Positions 9,460-17,788 of a DNA stretch of 64,000 nucleotides are shown piece by piece. The DNA comes from Gammaproteobacteria bacterium (GTDB taxonomy: Bacteria > Pseudomonadota > Gammaproteobacteria > Pseudomonadales > Pseudohongiellaceae). Made by a program: the position numbers and the translations under genes. The notes beneath the pieces were generated by a model. It had not been told where the DNA came from and did not search any database. It saw nothing but the letters and a program-made list of their open reading frames with translations. The DNA lies in NCBI GenBank assembly GCA_030654835.1, contig JAURWS010000030.1, positions 291,762-355,761 on the forward strand. Direction: 5' to 3'. Positions within the stretch are counted from its first letter, which is position 1, and each line of letters begins with the position of its first letter.

Positions 9460-11117
9460 AGACTACTGTCAGTATCGGGCTGGGCATCCTCCTGCTGACG
9501 CAGTTGGCATTTGCGTTGCCGGAGCGCGCTGTCGAACTGCCGGGTATCTCGGGTATCTCGGGTGTTTCGGGCATCGCGGGCATCTCGGGAGTGTCGAGAG
9601 CCCCGAGAGCCCCGGATGCGTCCGGCCGCACGGTGCGCCTGGGGCCAGACGACGATCTCCAAGAGGCACTGAATCGAGCGGTCTCCGGCGACGTCATCGA
9701 GCTGCAGGCAGGGGCGGTCTTTTACGGACCCTTTGTGTTGCGACCACACCCAGGGTCCGGCTGGGTCACAATCATCAGCCGTTCCGACGCACAGCATCCG
9801 TTGCCGCCAGCCGGCACCCGAGTGACACCGGCGGATGTATCTGCCATGGCGTCACTGGTGGCGACGACCGGTTCGGTTATCAGCACCGCTGCAGCTGCGT
9901 CCCGCTATCACTTCATTGGCGTCGAGGTTCGCCCCGGTCAGCGTGACAGTATTCTCGATCAGGTGTTAGGCGGACTGGGCACACTCACCACTCTTGTCGA
10001 CCTCGGCGCTGGCAACAACAGTGCGGACAACATGCCGCATCACATCGTTTTTGAACGCAGTTATCTGCACGGTGATCCTGTGCTGGGCACGCGTCGGGGG
10101 ATCGCGATGAACGGGGCGCACCTGGCGGTGATCGATTCTCATCTTGCCGACTTCAAAAGTATGGAAGACTCGCAGGCCGTTGGTGGGTGGGAGGGCAGTG
10201 GCCCGTTCTTGCTGCACAACAACTATCTGGAAGCAGCGGGAGAGAACGTCATGTTCGGTGGCGCAGACCCGAGCATCAAGGAGCGCATTCCTGCGGACAT
10301 TACGGTGACAGGCAATCACTTCGCAAAGCCGTTGTCCTGGCGCCGCGCTGACCCAACGCACGACGGCTCGAATTGGACCGTGAAAAATCTTCTGGAACTG
10401 AAGAGCGCCAGACGCGTGTTGATTGACGGCAATCTTTTTGAGCACCACTGGCCGCAGGCGCAAAACGGTTTTGCTATCCTCTTCACAGTGCGCAATCAGG
10501 ATGGTGACGCTCCATGGTCGCAGGTGGAGGACGTGACCTTCTCCAACAACATCGTGCGCAGAGTGGCGGCAGGCATCAATATTTTGGGCTATGACGACAA
10601 TCACAAGAGTCGACGCACCCAGCACGTGCACATCAGGAACAATCTTTTTCACGACATCGGTGGGGACTGGGGCAGTGGAGTGTTGCTACAACTTCTCAAC
10701 AGTCCCGCGCACATCCAGTTTACTCACAACACTTCACTGCAAAGTAATGCGCTTTTGCGCATGGACGGTGATCCGATTCCCGCTGTCGACTTCCGCTGGA
10801 ATATTTTTATGGACAACAGCGTTGGCATCAGTGGCACGAACACCGCCCCCGGTCAGCACAGCATCGATACTTACCTGGGTACGCCAGTGACGATTGCAGG
10901 GAATGTGCTGATTGGGTCCGGTGACCATGATTATCCGTCGGGCATTACCCGCGTCGACGCTATCAACAGCATGCCTTTTACCGATCCCGCGCGGGCAGAC
11001 TTTCGCCTGCAGGCCGAGTCCGCGAGTGTGATAGCGGATTTTGCCGAAGTGCCCGGCGTGGATTTCACTGCGCTGTGCTCTGCCCTGTCCACTACCGAGC
11101 GTCCTGTCTACTGCTAA
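9456..11117 (+). CDS. secreted right-handed parallel beta-helix protein
   Basis: A 553-residue protein with a GTG start overlapping the preceding stop (GTGA). A hydrophobic signal peptide (about 1-22, ending ALPERA or nearby) is followed by an unusual run of six Gly-X-Y triplets. The body carries the entry motif DDLQEALNRAVSGDVIELQAG and repeated N-rich coils such as ITVTGNHF, VLIDGNLFEHHW and VTFSNNIVRRV, spaced as in pectate-lyase or chondroitinase-B type beta-helices. It is probably periplasmic or secreted. In alginate-like loci, beta-helix proteins act as C5-epimerases or lyases (AlgG, PL6). Catalytic residues cannot be assigned by eye, so epimerase, lyase or structural roles all remain open. 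Confidence 0.78.
   Translation: MKTTVSIGLGILLLTQLAFALPERAVELPGISGISGVSGIAGISGVSRAPRAPDASGRTVRLGPDDDLQEALNRAVSGDVIELQAGAVFYGPFVLRPHPGSGWVTIISRSDAQHPLPPAGTRVTPADVSAMASLVATTGSVISTAAAASRYHFIGVEVRPGQRDSILDQVLGGLGTLTTLVDLGAGNNSADNMPHHIVFERSYLHGDPVLGTRRGIAMNGAHLAVIDSHLADFKSMEDSQAVGGWEGSGPFLLHNNYLEAAGENVMFGGADPSIKERIPADITVTGNHFAKPLSWRRADPTHDGSNWTVKNLLELKSARRVLIDGNLFEHHWPQAQNGFAILFTVRNQDGDAPWSQVEDVTFSNNIVRRVAAGINILGYDDNHKSRRTQHVHIRNNLFHDIGGDWGSGVLLQLLNSPAHIQFTHNTSLQSNALLRMDGDPIPAVDFRWNIFMDNSVGISGTNTAPGQHSIDTYLGTPVTIAGNVLIGSGDHDYPSGITRVDAINSMPFTDPARADFRLQAESASVIADFAEVPGVDFTALCSALSTTERPVYC
9539..9598 (+). repeat. 9-bp in-frame tandem repeat coding Gly-Ile/Val-Ser triplets
   Basis: Six degenerate 9-mers of the type GGTATCTCG code PGISGISGVSGIAGISGVS, directly after the signal peptide of the beta-helix protein. 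The unit length keeps the frame, so copy number can change without a frameshift. It gives a short collagen-like Gly-X-Y stretch without prolines in the repeat. Confidence 0.7.
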
Positions 11118-11173
11118 CACCTCTCTACTGCTAACTGATCCCTTCACTGACAACCGCTCTCTGGAGTTCACGC

Positions 11174-12304
11174 ATGACAGCCTTATTCTGGTTCAGCGCG
11201 CTTATGTTGTTCTATGTATTTATCGGCTACCCCCTGCTGATACTTCTGTGGTCGCGGCTGCGCGGTCGTCCTGCCCGCAGTGCACACTATGAACCCACGC
11301 TCAGCGTGCTGATTGTGGCGCGCAATGAGCAGGCCACGATCAGGAAGAAGTTGATCAATCTACTGGCCATGGATTACCCCATGTACAAGGTGGAGATCGT
11401 GGTTGTCTCGGATGCTTCCAACGACGCCACCGACGCAATTCTTGGTGAATTCAAATCCCCAGGCGTGGTGATCAAGACCGGGCTCGCGCAACGCGGAAAA
11501 CCTGCAAACCTCAATGAGTGCGTCCCGGGACTGCGGGGCGACATCGTGATCCTGATGGATGCCAGGCAGGAAATTGAACGCGGTTTTGCACGTGCACTCG
11601 TGAGAAATTTCAGCGATCCGGAAGTGGGCGCCGTCAGCGGTGAACTGATGCTGGCCCCGGTTTCTGCACACTCCGGAGCGGCAGCCAGTGGCGTCGGATT
11701 CTACTGGCGCTACGAAAAGTTCCTGCGGCGTCTGGAATCCACTATCGACTCATCGGTCGGCGCCACCGGTGCGCTGTATGCGATACGCAGAACACTTTAT
11801 CGACCTGTGGCGCCGGATACGTTGCTCGATGATCTGTTGATTCCAATGAATATCGTACGTCAGGGGTACCGCGTCATATTCGAACCAGACGCTATCGCGC
11901 TCGATGCTGCTCCCGTGTCGGCCAGCAGTGAATTCCGCAGAAAAGTGCGCACAATTGCCGGCAACTTTCAATTGTTTTCCCGCGAGACGTGGCTGCTGAA
12001 TCCGGTGGCCAATCGGCTGTGGTTGCAGACGATCTCGCACAAGTTTTTCCGCTTGACGGCACCGGTGTTTCTGGCGCTGCTCATGATCAGCAACTTCTTT
12101 TTGATCGACAGTCCATTCTTCCAGATGACACTGATTGCCCAGTTGCTTTTCTACAGCGCGGCGCTGGGTGGTCTGGTGTCGGAATCCCGCTGGAAAAGTT
12201 ATCGCGCACTCGCCATCCCCTATGCATTCTGCGTCCTCAACTGGGCCACAGTCATCGGTTTTATCCGCTTCATGTTCAAGCAACAAAAAGTGATGTGGAA
12301 GTAG
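11174..12304 (+). CDS. membrane GT2 family glycosyltransferase
   Basis: A 376-residue processive-type glycosyltransferase. The start at 11174 has GGAG eight bases upstream. An N-terminal membrane helix (about 4-24) is followed by a GT-A domain: LSVLIVARNEQATI, VVSDASNDATD, ILMDARQEIERGFA with the metal-site Asp, TGALYAIRR, and the acceptor motif DDLLIPMNIVRQGYRVIF. Two or three membrane helices lie at about 290-365 (VFLALLMISNFFLI and LLFYSAALGGLV). This arrangement resembles cellulose-synthase-like or hyaluronan-synthase-like enzymes, which polymerise and export a chain, although the classic QxxRW signature is not clear. It may extend the polymer or add a branch. Confidence 0.87.
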   Translation: MTALFWFSALMLFYVFIGYPLLILLWSRLRGRPARSAHYEPTLSVLIVARNEQATIRKKLINLLAMDYPMYKVEIVVVSDASNDATDAILGEFKSPGVVIKTGLAQRGKPANLNECVPGLRGDIVILMDARQEIERGFARALVRNFSDPEVGAVSGELMLAPVSAHSGAAASGVGFYWRYEKFLRRLESTIDSSVGATGALYAIRRTLYRPVAPDTLLDDLLIPMNIVRQGYRVIFEPDAIALDAAPVSASSEFRRKVRTIAGNFQLFSRETWLLNPVANRLWLQTISHKFFRLTAPVFLALLMISNFFLIDSPFFQMTLIAQLLFYSAALGGLVSESRWKSYRALAIPYAFCVLNWATVIGFIRFMFKQQKVMWK

Positions 12305-12359
12305 AACACCACTCCCCATCCGCCCTTCGTAATAACATTCAACCAAGTGAGGAAACAAA

Positions 12360-13313
12360 ATGATCTATCTGGTCACCGGTGGTGCTGGTTTTATCGGGTC
12401 ACATATCGCTGCACATCTCTGCTCACTCGGAGCAGACGTACGCGTTCTGGACAATTTTTCCACAGGCAAGCGCGAGAATCTCGACGGACTTCCTGTCACG
12501 CTGATTGAGGGAGATATTCGTGATGCTGCCTGCGTCGCGGCCGCTGTCGAGGGCGTCGACACCATTTTCCATCAGGCAGCACTGTGCTCTGTTTCGCGCT
12601 CGATGCAAGACCCGGCATCAACGCATGACGTCAACGTCAATGGCACGGTGACTCTGCTCGATGCGGCGAGAAAGGCAGGCACAAGACGCTTTGTGATGGC
12701 ATCCTCGTCTTCAGTGTACGGTGACTCGGACGTTTTCCCGAAACACGAAGACATGCGGACTGATCCGCTGTCGCCCTATGCAGTGTCCAAGCTGATCTGT
12801 GAATTCTATTGCCAGCTTTACTGGAAAGCGTTCGGGCTGGACACGGTAGCGCTGCGTTATTTCAACGTGTTTGGTCCGCGTCAGGACCCACATTCGGAAT
12901 ACTCCGCTGTGATTCCGCGCTTTGTGCACGCGATGGTGCAGGGAGCATCACCGCATATTTACGGTGATGGTTTGCAGTCCCGTGATTTCACGTTCGTAAA
13001 CGATGTGGTGCAGGCCAATATGGCTGCCGCCAGCAGTTCTTATTCACCAGGACAGGTCATGAATATTGCCTGCGGCAATCGCTGGACTCTGATCGATCTG
13101 ATCAACAGCCTGGAAAAAATACTGCAACGTCAGACGCGACCAGTATTTGAAAGTGCCCGGCGCGGCGACGTAAAACATTCGCAGGCGAGCATCCGCAAGG
13201 CGCAAACCATGATTGGCTTTGCGCCCGAAGTGATGTTCGACGATGGGCTGCGCAAGACCGTCGACTGGTTTACTGCGAAGGAAATGCCGCAACAACTGCG
13301 TGTCGCGGTTTAG
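12360..13313 (+). CDS. NAD-dependent epimerase/dehydratase (extended SDR, UDP-sugar 4-epimerase-like)
   Basis: A 317-residue extended short-chain dehydrogenase. GAGGA lies six bases before the ATG. The NAD site is TGGAGFIGSH (residues 6-15), and the acidic residue in VRVLDNFSTGKREN would bind the NAD ribose. The catalytic triad includes SSSSVYG and Y140-x-x-x-K144 (YAVSK). The motifs ALRYFNVFGPRQDP and YGDGLQSRDFTFVNDVV are typical of GalE/WbpP-type epimerases. It probably interconverts C4 epimers of a UDP-hexose or UDP-N-acetylhexosamine for the adjacent transferases. It ends the plus-strand locus and faces the convergent secreted protein, with 41 bases between them. Confidence 0.9.
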   Translation: MIYLVTGGAGFIGSHIAAHLCSLGADVRVLDNFSTGKRENLDGLPVTLIEGDIRDAACVAAAVEGVDTIFHQAALCSVSRSMQDPASTHDVNVNGTVTLLDAARKAGTRRFVMASSSSVYGDSDVFPKHEDMRTDPLSPYAVSKLICEFYCQLYWKAFGLDTVALRYFNVFGPRQDPHSEYSAVIPRFVHAMVQGASPHIYGDGLQSRDFTFVNDVVQANMAAASSSYSPGQVMNIACGNRWTLIDLINSLEKILQRQTRPVFESARRGDVKHSQASIRKAQTMIGFAPEVMFDDGLRKTVDWFTAKEMPQQLRVAV

Positions 13314-13354
13314 GCTGCGCAGCAACCAGTTAACAGCCGCTCATCAATAGCCGT

Positions 13355-15262
13355 TCAGTCAACAAGAAGGGTCACGTCCTCTACAGCCGCATTTACATTG
13401 TAGAGAGCGGTGCCAGCGAACAGTCGGTTCTCTGCCGTGTATTCAGAGGAGTAGAAGACAGTGCCGTTGTGCGCGTAGGAGGCGCGACCTGCGTTGATGC
13501 TGATGCTGAAACGGTCGCCGTCCTGATAGCGGATTTCCGCACGGTAATTGCCACTCTCACGGACCTCTGCCATTCCACTTTGCAGTCGCAACCCCAGCAC
13601 CAGATCTTCCGCTACCGGTATCTCCTGGGTCTGTGAAAATCCAGCGAGCATGAGCGCCCAGGACGACCCGACAGTAAACTCCATGTGCGCGTGGTCGGCA
13701 GTGAGAGCCTCTTCAGAAATGGAGCCGGCATCCCCGCAGCCATCACAACCGGAGGTTTTGGTGATCCGGTTGCCTGCCACCGTAATGTTGCGTGTCGTCT
13801 GCCAATGCACGGAGGAGGACGCTGGCGCATCATCTGAACCTGAGTCATCTGAACCTGAGTCATCCGAACCCGAGTCATCCGAATCCCAATCATAGGAATC
13901 CGAGCCAATCGAGTTGTCCGTGACACCAGTCAACAGATGCCCTGGCACGTGCACAATGAAAGCATCAAGTCGAGACCCTCCCATGTTGCTGGTCCACAGG
14001 AAATAGCGCCCAGTGATGTCCAGATTGCCCTTGGCGTAACGGGCGTACTCGTTGTCTCCACCCGGTGCGTCCAGATCGGTCATCAGCGGAGCTACCACCA
14101 ACGAAGTCGAAGAGCCGTCCATGTTGAAACAGACGACCTCATTGGCATGGATTCCTTTGGAGCGATTGATGCTGCTGCCACAGGCATACTGCTGACTCGG
14201 CGCCACGCCTGACTGGGCATTGGTGTGGGAGACGTGGGCCGGTGCAAACACATTCCAGTCCTTGTTGTAATAGACACGCTTGCCCTTGAGCGACTTCTCA
14301 TTGAAGTCCCAAAGCTTCCAGGTGTTCGCATCAGAGGCCCAGTTGTCGGCGGCAATCATGTAGCCGTGCCCCATGTCGGAGTGCCCGGCCGCACCGTCCT
14401 TGTCACGAATAATGCGCTCGTCGCCGGTTCTCAGGTTGACGACCAGATTGTCCTCGCCATCCCTGCCATCAAGATTGGCCTTGACCACCAGCCACTCTCC
14501 GCTGCGATCGACCTGGCACTCATCGAAGTCCTGAGTGATCGGGTAGTAATGGTACTGACGGCCATCTTCCTCATAAGCCATACACCCCAGAACCCGATAA
14601 TTGCCGCTGTCGCGGACGGTCGCCGAATGTACGCGATCATTGTCGCTGGTGTGCATCTGGGTCAACACCACGCCGCTGCCAAGTTGATCCGAAATATCCA
14701 CTACCGTGCGCATCTCTTCCGTAATGACATCGAAGCGGACAATGCGGGGTCCATCGTTGATGTACAGAGTCGTGGGCAGCGTGGCACTGAAATACCAACC
14801 TTCCCCTGTCGCCCAGCTAAGATGATTTCTGGACGGAAACAGCGGCCCCAAATCCTTCAGTTCACCGCTCACTTTGTTGAACTCAAACAAGGTCGGCCCC
14901 TTTCCTCCACGTGTCTGATCAAGCCCCAGAAAGATCAGCATCGATTCCTTGCCGACATGATTGTTCATGTTGCGCCAGTAAGAGTAGCCCGCGTAATTCA
15001 CACAGTCATTGCCTGCGCAGTCGGTCGCATTCGTCAAGCGCACTGCGTCGCTGTTGTAGGGCGCGGGAAATCTGAATACGCCACGCTGTGGGATGAAGCT
15101 GCGTAATGCACTTGCGTCGATGAGCGTTCTTACTGCTGATTTGTTCGGCGTTTCAAGAAATCCTCCTCGTGCAGGTTGTGCCGATAAAAAGGGTGTGTGT
15201 AAAAAACTGAAGGTGGCTGCCAGAGCACACACGCTTCTCATTACATACTGCTTTTCTTTCAT
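13355..15262 (-). CDS. secreted protein of unknown function, paralogue 1 (beta-propeller-like domain, DSGSD linker, C-terminal beta-sandwich-like domain)
   Basis: A 635-residue protein with a signal peptide (about 1-29, ending FLSAQ). Residues about 30-470 match paralogue 2 (15416-17617) along the whole length, with shared stretches such as RLTNATDCAG, GYSYWRNMNNHVG, GEGWYFSATLPT, AAGHSDMGHGYMIAADNW and TSNMGGSRLDAFIV. Repeated short beta-strands suggest a propeller, and the His-rich PAHVSHTNA could be a ligand or metal site. A flexible linker made of DSGSD repeats (about 475-500) leads to a C-terminal domain (about 505-635) with a CDGCGDAG motif that looks like a carbohydrate-binding sandwich. 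The start has AGGAG upstream. No family could be named. Location and regulation suggest an extracellular role with the polysaccharide. Confidence 0.85.
   Translation of the reverse strand: MKEKQYVMRSVCALAATFSFLHTPFLSAQPARGGFLETPNKSAVRTLIDASALRSFIPQRGVFRFPAPYNSDAVRLTNATDCAGNDCVNYAGYSYWRNMNNHVGKESMLIFLGLDQTRGGKGPTLFEFNKVSGELKDLGPLFPSRNHLSWATGEGWYFSATLPTTLYINDGPRIVRFDVITEEMRTVVDISDQLGSGVVLTQMHTSDNDRVHSATVRDSGNYRVLGCMAYEEDGRQYHYYPITQDFDECQVDRSGEWLVVKANLDGRDGEDNLVVNLRTGDERIIRDKDGAAGHSDMGHGYMIAADNWASDANTWKLWDFNEKSLKGKRVYYNKDWNVFAPAHVSHTNAQSGVAPSQQYACGSSINRSKGIHANEVVCFNMDGSSTSLVVAPLMTDLDAPGGDNEYARYAKGNLDITGRYFLWTSNMGGSRLDAFIVHVPGHLLTGVTDNSIGSDSYDWDSDDSGSDDSGSDDSGSDDAPASSSVHWQTTRNITVAGNRITKTSGCDGCGDAGSISEEALTADHAHMEFTVGSSWALMLAGFSQTQEIPVAEDLVLGLRLQSGMAEVRESGNYRAEIRYQDGDRFSISINAGRASYAHNGTVFYSSEYTAENRLFAGTALYNVNAAVEDVTLLVD
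13831..13886 (-). repeat. 15-bp in-frame tandem repeat coding the DSGSD linker
   Basis: Three full copies and part of a fourth of the 15-mer CATCTGAACCTGAGT (plus strand) code the acidic linker between the two domains of paralogue 1. The unit is a multiple of three, so length can vary without breaking the gene. The two 5' copies on the plus strand are identical and the others differ by a few bases. Confidence 0.85.
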
Positions 15263-15328
15263 ACTTCGTTACTCCTGCTGACCGCGATTCCGCTATTGGT
15301 CTTATTGTCATTAAATGAAAACCCCGTG

Positions 15329-15345
15329 TCAGGTGAGATACCTGA
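15329..15345 (-). promoter_or_regulatory. perfect palindrome TCAGGT-N5-ACCTGA overlapping a likely promoter of paralogue 1
   Basis: The palindrome lies 67 bases upstream of the start at 15262. On the minus strand its right arm runs into CTGACA, a plausible -35. GACAAT follows after 17 bases as a weak -10. The downstream sequence aligns with the same region of paralogue 2 (ACCTGA, then GG, then TTTTC). A bound factor would therefore overlap polymerase. The match to the other TCAGGT sites supports a common regulator. Confidence 0.5.
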
Positions 15346-15390
15346 ACGGGATTTTAGACAAGTGTTTGCGGAAAATTTTGATGTACCAGC

Positions 15391-15406
15391 GTAACGATCA
15401 TGTAAC
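15391..15406 (-). promoter_or_regulatory. GTAAC direct repeat, 11-bp spacing (OmpR/PhoB-like box) upstream of paralogue 1
   Basis: GTAAC occurs at 15391-15395 and 15402-15406 (GTTAC on the coding strand), one helical turn apart, about 130 bases upstream of the paralogue 1 start. The same arrangement is present upstream of paralogue 2. An 11-bp direct-repeat spacing is what OmpR/PhoB-type winged-helix dimers use. Confidence 0.4.
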
Positions 15407-15415
15407 GATGACCTG

Positions 15416-17617
15416 CTACCACGACGGAGTGGTGACGACCATGTCAGCGGAACTCGTTACCTGTGCGGATGAATCCCGCGCAATTGCCCTGAAATGCACC
15501 TGGCTCCCTGGAGAAAGAGAGGGCAGAACAACACGGTGAGAGGTCTGCAAAGTGGCGTTGTAGTTACTTGAAACACCATAGTTGCTGCTGGCGCCATACT
15601 GCACCACGCTTTCGGCTGGCTTGTCAGTGGTCCACGAGACTTCCAACGCACCCGGTGCCTGCTCACGCATCGACAGCGCCGTGATTTTTGGCGCTTTATC
15701 TGTCATGAGCACGAGATGCTCCAGTGTAGAACCAATGTTGTTGTGAGAGGTTCCAGCGAACAGTGGATAGGAGGCTGCTCGCGACTGCGTGTAGAACACC
15801 ACGCCGTTGCGTGCATACTTCACCTTGCCGCTCTCAATCCGAATGCCGAAGCGATCCCCTTTCTGAAACGCGATGCTGGCTCGATAAACATCCTTCTCCC
15901 GCACTTCCGCAATGCCGCTCTGAAATCGCAATCCCAGCATCAGTGCTTTTGCGGTGGGAATGGTTTGGGTCTTCGTGAAACCGGCAAACATCAACGGCCC
16001 GGTCGACTGCACCGTGAATTCCAGCGTGGCAGAACCACTGTCAACTCGTTGCGTGGAGATCGCCCCGGCGTCTGCACAGCCTTCACAACCGGCGGTCTTG
16101 ATGATCCTATTGGAGGACACTGCCACGTTGCGCGTGGTGTGCCACAGCAGGGCGTCAGGCAGCACTTCATTGCTTACTGTCAGAGCGAGTGGTTCAAGAG
16201 TGGGTGGCGCCAAAGGGGGTGGTGGTGGCCGCGGCAGATCCGGGAGCGGCTCTGAAGGCGGGCTGACTCCTGTCAGCAGTTGATCGGGCACCTTCACGAT
16301 GAAGGCGTCGAGTCTTGAGCCTCCCATGTTGCTGGTCCATATATAGTAGCGCCCGGTGACATCCAGATTCCCCTTGGCATAGCGTGCGTACTCGTCGTCG
16401 CCACCTGATGCGCCAGGATTCGTCATCACTGGAGCCACCACCAACGTGGACTCAGAACCGTTCAACGTGAAACAGAAGATCTCGTTGGCATGGGGTCCTG
16501 TAGAACTGTTTATGCTGCTTCCGCAGGCGTATTGCTGGTCGGCCGTCAGTCCCGGGCGTGCATTGGTGTGGGAAACATGGTCCGGCGCCGCCACGTTCCA
16601 GTTGGTGTTGTGGTAGATCTTCTTCCCGGTCAGGGTCGGCTGAGTGAAATCCCATACCTTCCAGGTGTTTGCGTCGTTCGCCCAATTGTCGGCGGCGATC
16701 ATGTAACCATGGCCCAGGTCGGAATGTCCGGCGGCGCCGTCCCTGTCGAGTAACACCCGTTGCGCACCAGTGCGAAGGTCGACAATCAGGTTGTCTTCGC
16801 CGTTGATGCCATCCAGATTGGCCTTGATGACCAACCATTGGCCGCTGCGATCCACCTGGCACTCATCAAACGCAGTAGTGATCGGGAAGAAGTGGTACCG
16901 GGCAATATCCTCCTCGTAGACCATGCAGCCCATGTTGCGGTAGGTGGTAGATTCCCGAACCGTTGCCGAATGCACACGGTCGTCGTCACTGGAATGCATC
17001 TGACGCAGAAAGTAACCGCTGCCGAGCTTTTGCGTGACGTCCGCTACCGTTTGCATCTGCCCGGTGATGACATCAAGGCGGACAATGCGGGGGCCATCGT
17101 TGAGGTACAGTTTGGTCGGTAGCGTGGCACTGAAGTACCAGCCCTCGCCGGTCGACCAGCTGAGAGGATGCTCTTTCGGCAGCAGCGGCCCCAGATTTTT
17201 CAGCACACCGCTGGATTTGTTGAGCTCCATCAGCGTCGGTCCGGCCCCGCCACGACTGCGATCAAGCCCGAGGAAGATCAGCATGGACTCCTGACCGACA
17301 TGATTGTTCATGTTGCGCCAATACGAGTAGCCGACATAGTTGACACAGTCTGCACCGGCGCAGTCGGTGGCGTTGGTCAACCGAACAGCGTCGGTGTTAT
17401 ACGGAGCGGGGAATTTGAATGCGCCCCGCTGCGGCAGGAAGCTCTGGATCTGGCTGGTGCTCAGCGCTGGTCGAGCGATTGCCGTATCAGGGGTCTCCAA
17501 AAAGCCACCGGCCACTTGCGCGCTGGCTAACGATGTTGCTGACGACACGGCCAATGTACTGACCCCGATCAAAATACCTTCAAGCAATCTTCCTACCGTA
17601 AATTTTCTGTTGTTCAT
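15416..17617 (-). CDS. secreted protein of unknown function, paralogue 2 (propeller-like domain, Pro-rich linker, beta-sandwich-like domain, FN3 domain)
   Basis: A 733-residue protein with a signal peptide (about 1-33, ending SLASAQ). The first 470 residues are homologous to paralogue 1 from GGFLETP to TSNMGGSRLDAFIVKVP. The linker is different: a proline-rich segment (PPSEPLPDLPRPPPPPLAPP) replaces the DSGSD repeats. The next domain (about 505-635) again has the CEGCADAG motif and KGDRFGIRIESGKVKYARNG. A C-terminal fibronectin type III-like domain (about 640-730; ALEVSWTTDKPAESVVQYG and VHFRAIARDSS) is absent from paralogue 1. The pair looks like a duplication followed by linker replacement and domain gain or loss. 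The role is unknown; binding or processing of extracellular polysaccharide is an inference. Confidence 0.85.
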   Translation of the reverse strand: MNNRKFTVGRLLEGILIGVSTLAVSSATSLASAQVAGGFLETPDTAIARPALSTSQIQSFLPQRGAFKFPAPYNTDAVRLTNATDCAGADCVNYVGYSYWRNMNNHVGQESMLIFLGLDRSRGGAGPTLMELNKSSGVLKNLGPLLPKEHPLSWSTGEGWYFSATLPTKLYLNDGPRIVRLDVITGQMQTVADVTQKLGSGYFLRQMHSSDDDRVHSATVRESTTYRNMGCMVYEEDIARYHFFPITTAFDECQVDRSGQWLVIKANLDGINGEDNLIVDLRTGAQRVLLDRDGAAGHSDLGHGYMIAADNWANDANTWKVWDFTQPTLTGKKIYHNTNWNVAAPDHVSHTNARPGLTADQQYACGSSINSSTGPHANEIFCFTLNGSESTLVVAPVMTNPGASGGDDEYARYAKGNLDVTGRYYIWTSNMGGSRLDAFIVKVPDQLLTGVSPPSEPLPDLPRPPPPPLAPPTLEPLALTVSNEVLPDALLWHTTRNVAVSSNRIIKTAGCEGCADAGAISTQRVDSGSATLEFTVQSTGPLMFAGFTKTQTIPTAKALMLGLRFQSGIAEVREKDVYRASIAFQKGDRFGIRIESGKVKYARNGVVFYTQSRAASYPLFAGTSHNNIGSTLEHLVLMTDKAPKITALSMREQAPGALEVSWTTDKPAESVVQYGASSNYGVSSNYNATLQTSHRVVLPSLSPGSQVHFRAIARDSSAQVTSSADMVVTTPSW

Positions 17618-17680
17618 AATTTTCTCTCTAGCGACGATTACTCATCGAAACTCCTTGTGGCGTGGATTGGAAAATCCATA

Positions 17681-17696
17681 TCAGGTGTTTACCCGG
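17681..17696 (-). promoter_or_regulatory. TCAGGT-N4-ACCCGG site upstream of paralogue 2
   Basis: The site lies 64 bases upstream of the paralogue 2 start, almost the same distance as the palindrome of paralogue 1 (67). On the coding strand ACCTGATATGG-N2-TTTTCC aligns with ACCTGACACGG-N2-TTTTCA of the other gene. This conserved block marks a shared promoter or operator. Confidence 0.45.
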
Positions 17697-17733
17697 TAGG
17701 AGTGCGAATAGAACAGATTTTTGCCGGGCTGAT

Positions 17734-17749
17734 GTAACGTTGACGTAAC
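17734..17749 (-). promoter_or_regulatory. GTAAC direct repeat, 11-bp spacing upstream of paralogue 2
   Basis: GTAAC at 17734-17738 and 17745-17749 repeats the arrangement at 15391-15406. It lies about 120 bases upstream of the gene start. A receiver-less OmpR-type DNA-binding protein is encoded at 21534-22046 and is a candidate ligand, by inference only. Confidence 0.4.
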
Positions 17750-17788
17750 AATCTATTAAATTGCGATAGTTAAGAGGGCTGGAGCACA

